In this document: positions 21,886-34,145 of the stretch, in pieces | Layout: the number at the start of each line of letters is the position of its first letter | How positions within the stretch are numbered: position 1 is the first letter of the stretch | NCBI RefSeq assembly: GCF_958979055.1 | Contig: NC_084898.1 | Coordinates: 2,738,001 to 2,802,000, forward strand | Direction: 5' to 3' | DNA: 64,000 nucleotides | From: Alnus glutinosa | Taxonomy: Eukaryota; Streptophyta; Magnoliopsida; Fagales; Betulaceae | The notes under the pieces: generated by a model | What the model was told of the DNA's origin: nothing | Seen by the model: the letters and a program-made list of their open reading frames with translations, nothing else | Database searches by the model: none | Made by a program: the position numbers and the translations under genes

Positions 21886-23344
21886 CTTTTTTAATAAGAA
21901 TAAAATTTGTTAAAAAGAGAGAGATTCATATTCTTAATTTTATTAATGTACCGTATAAAGATTTTAACTAGAAATGGTAAATTTTGATACAACTTTCAAA
22001 TTCGATACGAATTGAATACACGACATTAATTAAGATTTGACTTTATAAAATTGGAAGGCAAAATGATAAAATTCAAAACATCATTAAAGTATAGACATTA
22101 GAGGAGATTTATTGATACAGTTATTGAGTGAGAGAGTTGACTTGCCAGGAATTTCGTCTACGTACTTCTAATGACATTATTACTAACAATATAATATCTT
22201 GTTTTTTAATTAGATTTAGATCTTGATTCGGTAGATTCAATATGTATGAATGTTAAGGATATGTTTGGTAAATTAAAGGTTTTTTTTTAAGTGAATTTTG
22301 TTTTTTAATTGTACTAAAAAGTAAGAAGCATTAATACCATATAAAGTAAAAAAAAAAAAAGTCATTCAAACCTTGTCGTAGTTAGGTGAGGCCATTGGGT
22401 CTTCTGGGATTAATTGTTTGACCAACTTTTTTTTTTCTTTTTTCTTTTTTATTTTTTTTTATCTTGTGTATATCATTTTTGTAGTACATATACATTTAAT
22501 AATGTATTTTTTGGATTGTGCCGCACGTGGCATTTGTGTTTAAATTATTTTATTTTGTAATGATACAATGTAATCCTTTAGCAAGATAAAAGTCTTTTGT
22601 TGGCTATAATTGTGTTATATATGTATATTGTGAGATGTCATTAGAAAAAAGAAGAAAAAAAATAAGTATTATGCTGCGAAACTATCGTCTCTTATGTGAT
22701 GTTGAGATACATATATTTACGTTACAGGTTTAGTCAAATTGATTTGGTTATGATTGTGTAAAGTTTTACAATTTCAACGTAAGGTGCGCGGACGCGCCAT
22801 TATATTATATTGAATTAGTGCGGCATGGTGGATCGTTACATATTCTACATTAATTTATGAGAATTCCATTCGAACGAAACTTTAGGACTAATTCAAAAAT
22901 ACCCTCGTGAGTTGACCTCCAACACTCCTTTGTTGGATGTGCAAAACTCTTAGAAAATAATATATACCAATCATATTCGATCGGCTCGTCAATTTGCTCT
23001 CTATTTTAGCTAGCCGGCAATTTGTTCTCTATTTTAGATAAATTTGTTTTTTTTTTTCTTTTTATTCTAACTAGTAGCTACTCATTTTACCACATCCAAG
23101 CTCTCTATTTTCAAAGAATGTGTTTCTTTCACTTTTGCTGTTTTATGTAAATATTATTTTTCACAATAATTATTATTTTTTTATTCTCTATTGGAAAGAG
23201 AGAATATTAGAGATTAGAAAACGCAGCGTTTTTACATTTAATAAATCAACAATACACAAAATATTTCTCTAAATTGCTGAGCTCATCCAACATTATTTGC
23301 TTTCATTTTCTTAATTAACATGAGCTTTATGGGCAGACAAAACA

Positions 23345-23495
23345 GTCTCACTCTATAGGAAAATGATAAAACTACAACCCCATCACAATTCCCTCACAAC
23401 CTCCACTCATAATGGTGTGGAGCCCATGTGTGTGGCCCCACACCATTGTGAGTGAGATTGTGAAGGAGTTGTGCAAAATGGTTGTGAGTCAATCA
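23345..23495. mobile_element. Small MITE (acaacc family)
   Basis: Inverted arms: gataaaactacaaccccatc and caaccatt-type ends, with a central ggtgtggagcccatg/ gtggccccacacc palindrome. Related to 10765-10905 by its ends and central palindrome but at a different position. Confidence 0.55.
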
Positions 23496-23687
23496 TGTCC
23501 CCACTCTATAATGTTAACGTGTCTCTCGTCACCGTGCCGGCCCGTGCACGTACAACTCCACAAGCTCTTGTTTCTTGTGACATGTGGGGCCACTTTGTTA
23601 GTCAAAGATTCTTATATATCTATCTTCTTCTTTTTTCTTTTTCTTTTTTTAGCAAACAAAACAACCTTTGAAATTCTAAAATTGGTA

Positions 23688-23722
<35 letters not shown>

Positions 23723-24865
23723 AAAATTGGCTTTTCTCAGGATCAAGATCGGACAACAATTTTGACCCACAAGGCTAAGAACATGCCACGTAAATTCCTT
23801 ATTAAATTTTAATTTTTAAACTAAAATTTAATCACTTTCTTTCTTTTTATTCTCTTTAGGCTGTTTCATCAAAACACTGAAAAAAAATACCACACAGTAA
23901 AAATGTAACATATTATCAAGATAACCCTAAAGAATTTTCCTCTCAAAATATATATATTTTAAAGACGTTTCTTTTTTATAAAATTAAAATACAGTTTTTG
24001 ACTTAATAAATTTTCCTCTCAAAATGAATTTTCCTCTCAAGTCTTTTTTTATTTTTTTTGGTGGCGGGTAGAAAAGAATGAGCGTTTTTTTTTTTAAAAA
24101 AAAAATGACCCTAAATAAAAGAGTGCTTTATCTTCCCTAAGTAATGCTAAAAAGAAACATCCATTTCAACACTTTCTTATTACGTTAATATAGGAAATAT
24201 ATCATACTAGAAAACTTATATCTATAATACAAATAATATGGTGAATGACAATTTTTTTTTTATGCAATTTGCAAATTCGATATAAATCAAACACAAAATT
24301 AATGAGTTATAGTTAAGAAGTAATTTAATCGGTTTTAATTAAATATGTTAAGTTAGTGTTAATTTATATAATCTTATATTTATGCATCATCGACATGACC
24401 TGAACTTCATACGCGATATTTAGAATTAACAATTTTTTACACGGCCAGCGGGTCTAACACAAAAAAAAATTAGTAGATTATAATTTAGAGATCTTGTTAG
24501 AATATTTTCAACATTATGATTTAATTAGTTTCCTTGTAAGTTTATTCACTTCCTTACTTAATCTAGGATTTTTTGTTCACCTTCCATAATCGCCTTATAA
24601 ATGTCGTCTATTGTAATCCACTTTATCACAACTTTAATGCAAGTCTATTGTAATCTACTCTAAATAATTTTATGCTCATATTTTAACATTATTACTCGAA
24701 CTGGACGGACGAACAGGAATTAGCCCATTTTGTTTTTGTTTGAGTGCTATTCTATAAAGTTTTTATTCATAAAAATAACAAAAAAAAAAGAAGAAAAAGA
24801 AAAAAAGACTAATTATGAAAGAATTTCCGAGAATTAAGAATAGAGTTAAGAGTAATAATACTAAC

Positions 24866-25756
24866 CCGGAGTAGATGTAATATCGTAGTTTTGTTCATCT
24901 CCTCACTTTTTTCTTCGCTGATGCCAAGAAGGATGTCTAAGAAATCACTGTCCGTGATAGAGCCGGAGAGTTTCCTCAACTGCAACCGTTGGTTGATCAT
25001 TCCATCAAAGAGGCCCAGAATCACTCTAGTGTGACCTGCCATGCGCCGCCTTATGCCTTGAGGGTCGACCTTCTTCAGCACAGGAAAAAAATCTGCCAAG
25101 TTGGGATTCGCCGCCTCTTTCATGACATTCCAGATGAGCTCCTTCAACGCTCCGGTCTTGTCAGAATCCTTTCCGGCCAAATCCACCGAAAAAATGGTGT
25201 TTGATAAAAGATTAAGCGTAGTCTTGAAAGCTGCTTTCCCTATATCTACTGCCTCACCGGTTAGGCCGCACTGATGAGTTTCAGCGAGGAGCTCTTGGAC
25301 TTTCTTGTGTCGGATATCTTCGTTAGCGTTGAGTATTCTGTTGGCGAATAGCTCCCCACTGCATATTTTCCGAAGGTTCCTCCACCGGGCAGAAATGGGT
25401 ATCCATGCCAAGCTGTACTCCTCGTTATTGTAGACTCGGATTGCGTCCGGGATGGTTCGGTCGGCCAAGAGCCGGTCATGTGTCTGGAGGACTTCTTTGG
25501 CTATGTCTGCCGAAGAGATTACTATTGTTGTTACTTTTCCTAGTTTTAGGCTCATTATGGGGCCATGAGCTTTGGCAAGCTTGGATAAGGACTTGTGGGG
25601 TTTTTCACCGAGTTCTAAGAGGTTTCCGATGACCGGAAAAGGTTTTGGACCAGGTGGAAGCTTGCTGTGAGTTGCATTGCTTCTAGGAATCATATGGAAG
25701 GTTTTGATCAAGATCCAGATGAGGCAAAGCCATAGTATACAGCTCAAGAAATCCAT
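24866..25756 (-). CDS. CYP76-family cytochrome P450, exon 1 only (copy D)
   Basis: Copy D is the unit 2 counterpart of copy B, differing at only a small number of residues (for example ITDSDFLDILLGI against LLRI). It starts MDFLSCILWLCLIWILIKTF, has KLPPGPKPFPVIGN and RWRNLRKICSGELFANRIL, and stops at HLLR before the GTTAGT donor at 24865. The 297-codon frame is open. No exon 2 (I-helix, ExxR, heme loop) is found between here and copy C. Since B and D share the loss, it happened before the duplication. An enzyme is not expected from this exon alone. Confidence 0.8.
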
Positions 25757-26225
25757 TTTATTTTCCCTGTGACCCTCTGAAGAGATTACTTTTATACCAA
25801 ACAAACGAAGAACAAAAAAAGCTAGAGAAAAGGACTTACAGAGACATGACGTGCAACTTGAGGGGAAAGATATATTTCCCCTTATTACATGAGGGGGATT
25901 GACCCTCTCAACTTGATGTGCAACTTGAGGGGAAAGATTCGGATACAATAAATAAATTAAAAAATATATATATTTCAAATAGTTTTTTTCACTTTTTACG
26001 AGGCGGTTTTTTAACTAAACTAAAAAAATAGTTTTTTGTCCGAAGTTTTTATGCTTAAGAAAGTATAAGAAGGTTATAAAAATATTTTGAATTTTCATTT
26101 TTTATTCTGTTTAATGCATGAAATGACATAATTAATTCATATAATTCTCATTTTTAATATGTACCACTTTTAAAAAAAAAATTATAGGAGATTCTAATCT
26201 AGAAAATAATGTTGTCTTTTATTTT

Positions 26226-26580
26226 TGAGTTAAATACCTCATTAGTACTTGAGTTTTAAGCATTTTTAAATTTAGTAATTGAGTTTTTATTTGTATCTAG
26301 GTGGTACCTGAGTTAGGGTAAAAACTTTTTGGTACTTCTGTTAGATTTTTCTTCCAAATTTTAACGGCTCGCCATGTGTCAACTGTTGAGGTTGAAATGT
26401 GGCACCATATAAATAAAAAATTATCATTAAAAAAAAAAAAAAAAAAAAAGAGGGATGGCTCTTGGCCGGTCTGGGGTGGTCGAACCACCCCACATGGGAC
26501 GGTTTGGCCACCCCATGGCAAAAAAAAATTATGAGTTTTGGCCCTTGAGGGGTGGCCAAACCACCCTGGTATAGGTAAAC
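26226..26580. mobile_element. Partial Mutator-like long-TIR element
   Basis: The sequence from ttaaatacctcattagtact through ggtacttctgttagattttt matches the left arm of the 32866-33842 element, then runs into a poly(A) tract and a ggtggccaaaccaccc palindromic core. The right arm is missing: it stops against the LINE remnant at about 26600. Confidence 0.65.
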
Positions 26581-26629
26581 CCTCAAATGTTTTTTTTTTA
26601 TGGGTTTTGGCCTTTTTTTAATTTTTAAT

Positions 26630-26960
26630 TTTTTTTTTAATAATACAGTAACATTTTTATAACTCAATCAAAAAAATAGATCAAATTGCTTTAACAAAAC
26701 AATATTAGATATACATTCAAGAATTTCTTCTATTCAAACTTGATCTTAAAACTATTTAACGGCAGCTTGAGCTAAGTCATGCGCTGCCTTATTAGCGATT
26801 CTACTAATATAACGAATCTGCCAACTAGAAATAAAATTTAACATGATTCGAGTGTCATCCATTAATTGTCTAAATCTATTCCAGTTACGAACATTAAAAA
26901 CTCACTACTTTAACTACTTGAAGCGTATCATCTTTCAAAATAATATTATTTAAACCTAGT
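26630..26960 (-). mobile_element. LINE 3' end remnant (unit 2)
   Basis: Minus-strand pieces read CKELGLNNIILKDDTLQVVK and, further on, RIANKAAHDLAQAAVK-like sequence, the end of a LINE RNase H-like domain, with T-runs at 26585-26640 as the tail. Longer than the unit 1 copy at 14690-14900. Confidence 0.6.
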
Positions 26961-28311
26961 TCTTTGCAAAATAGTAGGTTTGTCCGGTCTTTTTGTGGGT
27001 TGGTTTGTTTAGTTTTGAATATTGCAGTATTAATTGTAAATCACCACAAGTTGTCAATTGTACAGTGTATATAAATAAGACAGAAATTTTTTACAAACTA
27101 GTTTGTAGGAAATTTCTAACAACCTACGTGTAAAGAAAATACGTGTCTTTTAAATATGCTTAAATATGTGAGAAGCACGTATTTTTTTATTGATATTATT
27201 AAAAAAAAAATGAAAAAAATATATATTATTTAAATAATATGTATTTCTCACATGTTAAAAAATATATTTCAATTTTATATGTAAATTATAAAAAATTTCT
27301 TACAAGCTAATTTGTTAAAAAAATTTGTCCATATAAATATACGTATAAAGAATTGTACTGTTTTGATAAGGTTAACCAAAACCTTGTCATCAATTCTTAC
27401 TTACCAGAACCAACTCTTTTATTTGGTTAAGGGTCCTGGGTCCCCCAATCACTACTCTTTTTTTGGACTTTCTGCCAACCGACTAAAGATATATCTAGAT
27501 ATTTCGGAATAGAAACAGGCCATTTATAGCTCGTTTAATGAGAATTGAGGAATGCCAGAAGGCAGTCTTTGCCCCCCACCGACCCCCCACCGTCCTTTTA
27601 AATCATATTTATTATTGTGATGGGACTTACCATTATTTCAACTCTTTTTTTTTCGTTTGATGGGGGTGTTGTGTCCTGGTGTTGTGAGTCTCTTTTTTTT
27701 TCTTTTCCCCTTAAGTAACGTCATTTAGAAAAACGATGTTAAGTTACCTCATTTTTTAATGAAAGGTTTGATTGAATTTTCGATTTAAAAAAAAGTGTGA
27801 TTTTAAATAATAATTTTAAAATGTGCGATTTAAAAAAATATTTGTAAAAATGTAATTAAGTATTTGGTAAAATTGTAGTTCAGCCTTTAAAATTACAAAT
27901 TAACCTTTAAAATTCTGCGTTTTTAAAAAAGTATCATCTTACATGCGATTTTAAAAAGCATATTTTTTACGTTTTCAAATCGCAATTTTTAAAAACGCAG
28001 TTTCCAAACGATTTATTTTCTGCGATTTGGTTTAAAATCACATTTATTGTTTACAAATTAAATTACAATCACAAATGCACCCTAAATGACGTCAAACAGA
28101 TATGTTAGCTTTGTTTCTCTAAAATGATGCTAAAAAAATGACCGGTTTTTTAGAAGGGGAGAGATGAGAAAGGAGAGAGAAGTAAAATAAAAAATTAAAA
28201 AAAAATCATTTAAGGTGCTACAGTAAATTTGCATAATAAATTTTTTAAAATATTTTAAAGAATTCGCTAAAGGGATAAAGCGGATAATAATTATAGGAAT
28301 GGTTTGCTGTA

Positions 28312-28735
28312 GGGATGTAAATAAACTAGTCCGTTTGACACTCTACTCAATACTCGCTCAGTTTAGCCTGATCAGAACTTGAGCTTGATATTGTAGAAAT
28401 TTGCTCACTACTGTAGAAACCCGCTCGATTAGTACGTGATACATAGTCGACTCGCTCGACAAAACTCGATAGGGGCTTATGAACTCAGATCGTTTAAAGC
28501 TTGACCGAATCGCTCATCCTGCTCGTTAGTCAAACTCGTTAACTCGTTCATATTTCTTGTATGTGTGTGTCTGTATATATTAATATATTACTAGAGTTAT
28601 ATAAATTTAAGCATATATATTAGTAATTAAGTAATATATGTTATATATGTCACTTAATATTTATATGCATGTGTATAATTAACAAACCAACTAGTTAATT
28701 TATAAACTGACATATTATCTAATTGATTAACATAT
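28312..28735. mobile_element. hAT-like element, left part only (unit 2)
   Basis: It begins agggatgtaaataaactagt, like the ends of 5571-6525, followed by CTCG-rich sequence and AT-rich DNA. The right end is absent. Its partner is at 15777 in unit 1. Confidence 0.65.
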
Positions 28736-28864
28736 ACCAAGTAAATGTACAGGACATCTCTCAATAAATATTGAGACCCTTGCGCAGAGTAAACTCTTCA
28801 AATTTAAAGGTTGGCAGTGGCCTTCACCAAAAACAAAGCTCATGAAATTAATTCTTCTCATGGT

Positions 28865-29300
28865 AATTTTTTTTTTTCAATTATGGAAAAAGGATTACTG
28901 GTAAAAACACAAACGAAAAAAGTATGGACTTCCCAACAATAAGACCCGCAGGAAAAAAGACAATATAAATAAGAGAACAAATAGTAGGCAATGGATCCAA
29001 AAAGATTCTGAGCCTCTTAGGCGGTTTACAAAGGCAAAATGGTTCGGTTAGGAGCCCTAAGCAATAAAGGCAACAACCTTCATTAAACGATTGTTGTAAG
29101 GAAAATATTGTCAAGAATTGAACGGATCCAACAACAAGAAACCCAAACAACACAAATAAAGCAGCAAAAAAAAAAAAAAAAAACTTGGAATAGTACACCG
29201 ACAGAAGGCAAGGCGGAGGAAGGTGGTGATGGCCGGTGCTTTGAGAGGTGGATGTCGGGATGAAACGGTAATCAAAATGGTTAGTGTTTTGAGATTGCTC
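28865..29300 (-). mobile_element. Unidentified dispersed repeat with A-rich tail (unit 2)
   Basis: Counterpart of 16350-16800. The plus-strand T-run at 28866-28878 marks one end. The long hydrophobic minus-strand frame here is not supported by any recognisable domain. Confidence 0.35.
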
Positions 29301-29602
29301 TAAAATTGAGATTTCTATAATTGGAATGAGTTGTATGATTAGAAATTTAGGTTTGGGGGACAAAATTAATATATATTCACTTTTCGAAGTAATAAATTAA
29401 TTTTAGAGAATAAACATGACTAAATTTTAAAATTTTAGGAATATATTTCAAACTTGGGGATTGAACTAACTACACCCATACACCTAATTTTGCCCTCGAT
29501 CGAATTAAATTCATTGAAATCGAAATATGTATAACTTGCAACATACTCCTTTGATCCTTTGATGTTCCCAAACTTTGGTTGCCTTGTCATTATTTTATTC
29601 AA

Positions 29603-30353
29603 GAGTTAAATACAATTCAGCCATCCGAAGTTATCACTCATTTTCAATTCGGTTACCAAAGTTATTTGTAATGTGTCTTCCTGAAGTTTCTAAAATTTAA
29701 ATTTAGGCATTCCGTTTGGTTTGCGGTTAAGCCAAATGGAATTTTGACCACGTGCGTGTCACATTACTTTTTTTAAGCAAATTTGTCTGTTTTACCCTCA
29801 CTCCAAAACGACTCCGTTTTTCCCTTTAGGGGTACCATATCACACCCAATAGGAAGTCGACACGTGTCCATTAAAAAAAAACATTTGTTTTTTTTTTTTC
29901 TAAAAAAAAATTTTTAAAAAAGGGAAAGAAAATACTAAGGGGTGGCTATCGGTTGGCTGCCACCCCCAACCCTTGGGGTGGCCGTGGCCTCCCACAGGGG
30001 CTGGGGGAAGCCAACCGACAGCCACCCCCTAAAGGTTTTTTTTTTTATTATTTTTTTTATTTTTTAAAAAAAAAAACATATTTTAAAAAATTTGTAATTT
30101 ACCTTACCAAAGTTTCTAGATTTTTCAATTCACCCCCTAAAGGGTAAAACGATGTTGTTTTAGAGTGAGGGTAAAATTGACAAATTTGCCTAAAAAAAGT
30201 CATGTGACACGCACGTGATCAAAATTCTGTCTGGTTTGACGGTCAAACCAGACGGAATGGCTAAATTGAAAATTTTTGAAACTTGAGGAGAGTACATTAC
30301 AAATTTTTAAACTTTAGTAGCCGAATTGAAAAAGGGTGAATTGTATCTAACCC
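29603..30353. mobile_element. Mutator-like long-TIR element, 751 bp
   Basis: The ends are GAGTTAAATACAATTCAGCC and, from the right, GGGTTAGATACAATTCACCC. The inverted similarity continues for well over 100 bp each side. Flanks tttattcaa (29594-29602) and tttatttaa (30354-30362) match at 8 of 9 positions, as expected for a 9-bp Mutator-type duplication. The centre holds GC-rich palindromes (ggttggctgccaccccc / agccaaccgacagccaccc) between A/T runs. No coding capacity. Confidence 0.8.
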
Positions 30354-30594
30354 TTTATTTAAAAAATGCTTTCTATTTCCTTTATTTAGTCTTTCTTTTG
30401 CCTATCATTCATTTGAAAAGAATATGTAAATTAAATTAAATGATACAGGGAAAGTATAAGGAAAGTTATTGTAGATTTTATTTGAATAGAGAAGAGGGGT
30501 TGGCTTAGATTAGGATCCTTTGAATTTAGTTACTGGAATTTTAGAGAATTCGAGCAGCTAATTGTGAGATACCACTTATGAGAATCACCTTGAA

Positions 30595-31240
30595 AGAAAA
30601 GATAAACAAATAGAAAATAAAGACAATAGTGAAAATAAAGTAAAATAAAGACAATAAATTTTACATGGTTCGGTGTATGATCTACGTCCACATAATAAAG
30701 TCCAAAGTGCTATATTATATTTTTATTTCTCTTGATTTATTTACAATGCAAGAAACTTTTATTTATATGAGAATTGTGGTAGATAAGTATGTCATTTATT
30801 TGATTACTATAAAATCTGATTAGTGATTACAATCAAATTAATTTCATATATTCTTCTACTAAATCCAATCATAATTATATAAAGAATATATTATCTAACA
30901 CATCTGATTGGATAAGTAGTTGGTCAGCTCAATTTTTATTTGATCATGTGGTCTCATAAATGATATCTCATAATCATATGTCGGAATCCTCTACATTTGA
31001 GATGATACTAATCCCAATTGACTCAATGGTTATCATTTCCTATATTCAAACCCCCATTGAGTTGAAACCGATGTTTTGGGCCCAACCTATCTCAACCTGA
31101 TCCATAAGAAGAGGAATGTGAAGAATAGACCTTGAATTCATCCCTAAATGGTGTGTTTAATTATCCTTAAAAACACCCATATATCTTTACTATTACTCTG
31201 TTAGATCAGTAATCTCTTGCCCGAACACCCGAGAAACTCA
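30595..31240. mobile_element. Probable LTR-retrotransposon remnant
   Basis: The phrase ttttacatggttcggtgtat followed by gatctacgtccacataata is characteristic of LTR regions of plant Copia elements. I see no coding domains, and the boundaries are uncertain. Confidence 0.4.
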
Positions 31241-31352
31241 TCTTCATCTCCATTCTTGATCCGGTATAAACAGTGGATGCTCATGAGTTTCAGCATCACA
31301 TACATATATAGAACACACTGGATCTGTGAAGGAACACCCTAATTTTTATTTT

Positions 31353-32025
31353 GGGATAATTGCACCGTTGGTCCCTGTGGTATGCCATAATTATTTTTCA
31401 CTTCCTATGGTTTAAAAAATTCATGGGAGGTCCATGTGCTATGCAATAATTACAAATCGATCCCTAGCGTCAAATTCTATTAAATTTTTTAACAGATTCC
31501 GTCAAATGTCACATCAGTGCCAAGTGTCGCCAATAAGATGGCGACATGTGTCCATCTTAATAAAAAATATAAATTCATTAAAAAATAAATAAATATACTT
31601 ATTTTTTTTAAAAAAATTAAAATTAAAAAAAAAAAAAAAAAAAAACAGCAAGGGGTGGCGCGCGGCCACCCCTGGATCTTAAAGGGGTGGCCCGAAGGCC
31701 ACCCCCGGAGGCCACAGGGGGTGGCGCGCGGCCACCCCTTGCTTCACGTTTTTTTTTTTTTTTTTTTTTTGTTTAAATAAGTATTTTTATTTATTTTTTA
31801 ATAATTTTTTTATTTATTTAGATGGACACGTGTCGCCATCTTATTAGCGACACGTGGTGCTGACGTGTAGAGCTAACAGATTCCGTCAAAATGGTGGACG
31901 AAAAATCGACCCAGGAAGTAAAACGTAATTATTGCATAGCACATGGACCTCCCATGAACTTTTTAAACCATAGGGAGTAAAAAATAATTATGGCATACCA
32001 CAAGGACCAACGGTGCAATTATCCC
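31353..32025. mobile_element. Mutator-like long-TIR element, 673 bp
   Basis: The ends GGGATAATTGCACCGTTGGT (left, and again from the right) begin inverted arms of more than 200 bp, with phrases such as catgggaggtccatgtgcta answered by tagcacatggacctcccatg. Flanks tttatttt occur at 31345-31352 and 32026-32033. The core is aaggggtggcgcgcggccac repeated as palindromes between A and T runs. Same family as 50236-50776. Confidence 0.82.
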
Positions 32026-32079
32026 TTTATTTTTTTTATAAAAAACTTGAAAAAAAAAAAAAAAAATTCCTTTTGGTCC

Positions 32080-32407
32080 CTTCTCCCAAAACTTTAAAAA
32101 TATCTCTTGTTTCCCTTAAATTTTATTTATCTTTTATTTTTTTAAATAAATCATTTAACTCCCTAAAAAAATTAAAAACTATCTCCCAAAAGTCTAAAAA
32201 TAATCTCACTGACATCCTGATGCTAACCACATTCACACTTTCTCACACTAATTTTCACATTTCTGTAGGTGATTTTTAAAACTATCGTTAAATAAAAATT
32301 TCGATAAAAATTTATTTTAAATTCAATGGTAATTTTAAAAGTCACAAAAGATAATGTAAAAATGAGTGGAAGAAAGTAAGAGTATGTGTAGCATTACTAA
32401 AAAATTG

Positions 32408-32445
<38 letters not shown>

Positions 32446-32865
32446 CTTCTTAGTCTCCAAAAAGGCAGAAAAAACCTTGTGACGTCTCTAAAATTGATAA
32501 AAATAAAATAAAAAAATAACCCTAGTAACTTCAAAATCTAGAAAAATATATCATATATGAAACCAATATAAAAATTAATCATTACAATATTTCTAATCCC
32601 TATTTAGCTGTCCGGTTTCATTATTCTATTTAAATATTTTTACTTAAAAATTGTTTTATTCCTTCTTTATTGAGAAGAGAATGTTAGAAATTAAAGAATA
32701 TTTTATTTTTTCATTAAGTAAATGAGCAGTATTCACCAAATTTTGTAAGCACGGCAAGAGCTCACTAAATATTTCTTTACAGAAAAAATGTTATATTCTA
32801 CACCTTTATCACACTTCCACTTTACTGGACCGATGTGACAGTTTCTATTAACTTTTGGATCAACT
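32080..32865. other. AT-rich intergenic DNA
   Basis: Contains a run of about 35 A (32408-32442), and near its end the left half of a MITE-like sequence (about 32785-32850, ttctacacctttatcacact). No gene seen. Confidence 0.45.
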
Positions 32866-33842
32866 CTCGTAAATACCCCATTGGTACCCGAGTTTTACGT
32901 GTTTTTAAATTTAGTACTTCAGTTTTGTTTTGTATCATAGGTGGTACCTGAATTAAGGGTAAAAACCCATTTGGTACCTCTGTTAGATTTTCCGTCCGAA
33001 TTTTAACGGCTCACCACGTGTCAACCGCTGAGGTTGACACGTGACACTACATAAAAAAAAATTAAAAATTAAAAATTGAAATCTTTAGAAAATGATTAAA
33101 AATAATAAAATTTTAAAAAAGAAAATTAAAAAAAGAAAAAAAAAGAGGGGTGGCTGAGCCACCCCCTTGGCCGGTCTGACTGGTCTGGGGTGGCCGAACC
33201 ACCCCCGGTTTTGGCCCTAGGGGGTGGTTCGGCCACCCCCTAGGGCCAAAACCCATAAAAAAAAAAATTGAGGGTTTGCTCTTGGGGGTGGCCGAACCAC
33301 CCTCTAGGGCCACGGGGGTGGTTCGGCCGCCGGTCTGGGGGTGGCCGAACCACCCCCGTGGCCCTAGGGGGTGGTTCGGCCACCCCCTAGGGCCAAAACC
33401 CTTCAAATTTTTTTTTTTTTTTTTTTTTTTCAACTGTGGGGTGGTTCGGCCACCCCAGACCGGCCAAGGGGGTGGCTGGGCCACCTCCTTGGCCAAAATG
33501 GGGGTGGCCGGCCACCCCCATGGTGGCCAAGGGGGGTGGCTCAGCCACCCCTCTTCTTTTTTCCTTTTTTAATTTTTTTTTTTTAATTTTTTTTTTAATT
33601 TTATTATTTTTAATCATTTTCTAAAGATTTCAATTTTTAATTTTTAATTTTTTTTATGTAGTGCCACGTGTCAACCTCATCGGTTGACACGTGGCGAGCC
33701 GTTAAAATTCGGACGGAAAATCTAACAGAGGTACCAAATGGTTTTTTACCCTTAATTCAGGTACTACCTATGATACAAAACAAAGCTGAGGTACTAAATT
33801 TAAAAACACGTAAAACTCAGGTACCAATGAGGTATTTATCCC
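32866..33842. mobile_element. Mutator-like long-TIR element, about 977 bp
   Basis: Inverted arms of roughly 250-300 bp: taaataccccattggtaccc on the left and, read from the right, TAAATACCTCATTGGTACC. The arms include gtcaaccgctgaggttgaca. The core (33145-33555) is dominated by repeated GGGGTGGCCGAACCACCCCC-type palindromes. I could not see a clear target duplication. Long artificial reading frames in the core (Pro/Trp/Gly-rich) are by-products of the palindromes. Confidence 0.75.
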
Positions 33843-34145
33843 TTTAAAAAAATAAAAATTAAAGATTGATAGACATTGTCACAACAAATCATTAACTTAC
33901 TGCAATCCGAATAAGATAAAAGTATAATTTATAGCATTACTCTTTGGGTGGATTTAACATTGCGATTCCGTAAAAAAAAAAATGTAATTTTAAATTAAAA
34001 CGTAAAAATAAATAATTTAAAATTGCATTTTTTTTAAAATTAGGAGGTTACCAAAAACCTCAAACCTCTGACCTCTGCATCCAAACATCCACAGTCCCAA
34101 CAAAGATTGCAATCCACCTGGGCGTAAACTCCGTACCCAAACAAA

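Larger units (their letters stand above)
17630..29335. repeat. Tandem segmental duplication, unit 2
   Basis: Second copy of the 6690-16840 unit, in the same orientation. It is longer mainly because of later insertions: the 901-bp TAA-flanked element (17929-18829), a small MITE inside the LINE remnant (21155-21295), another MITE (21712-21885), extra sequence downstream of copy D (about 24060-24680) and a partial Mutator-like element (26226-26580). Confidence 0.8.

Noticed and set aside
28881..29363. A 160-codon hydrophobic frame that could be a membrane protein
   Set aside because: It lies in a dispersed repeat also present at 16382, starts from no credible context and matches no family I know.
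33113..33624. Overlapping frames rich in Pro, Gly and Trp on both strands
   Set aside because: By-products of the GGGGTGGC palindromes; mirror-image peptides appear on both strands.
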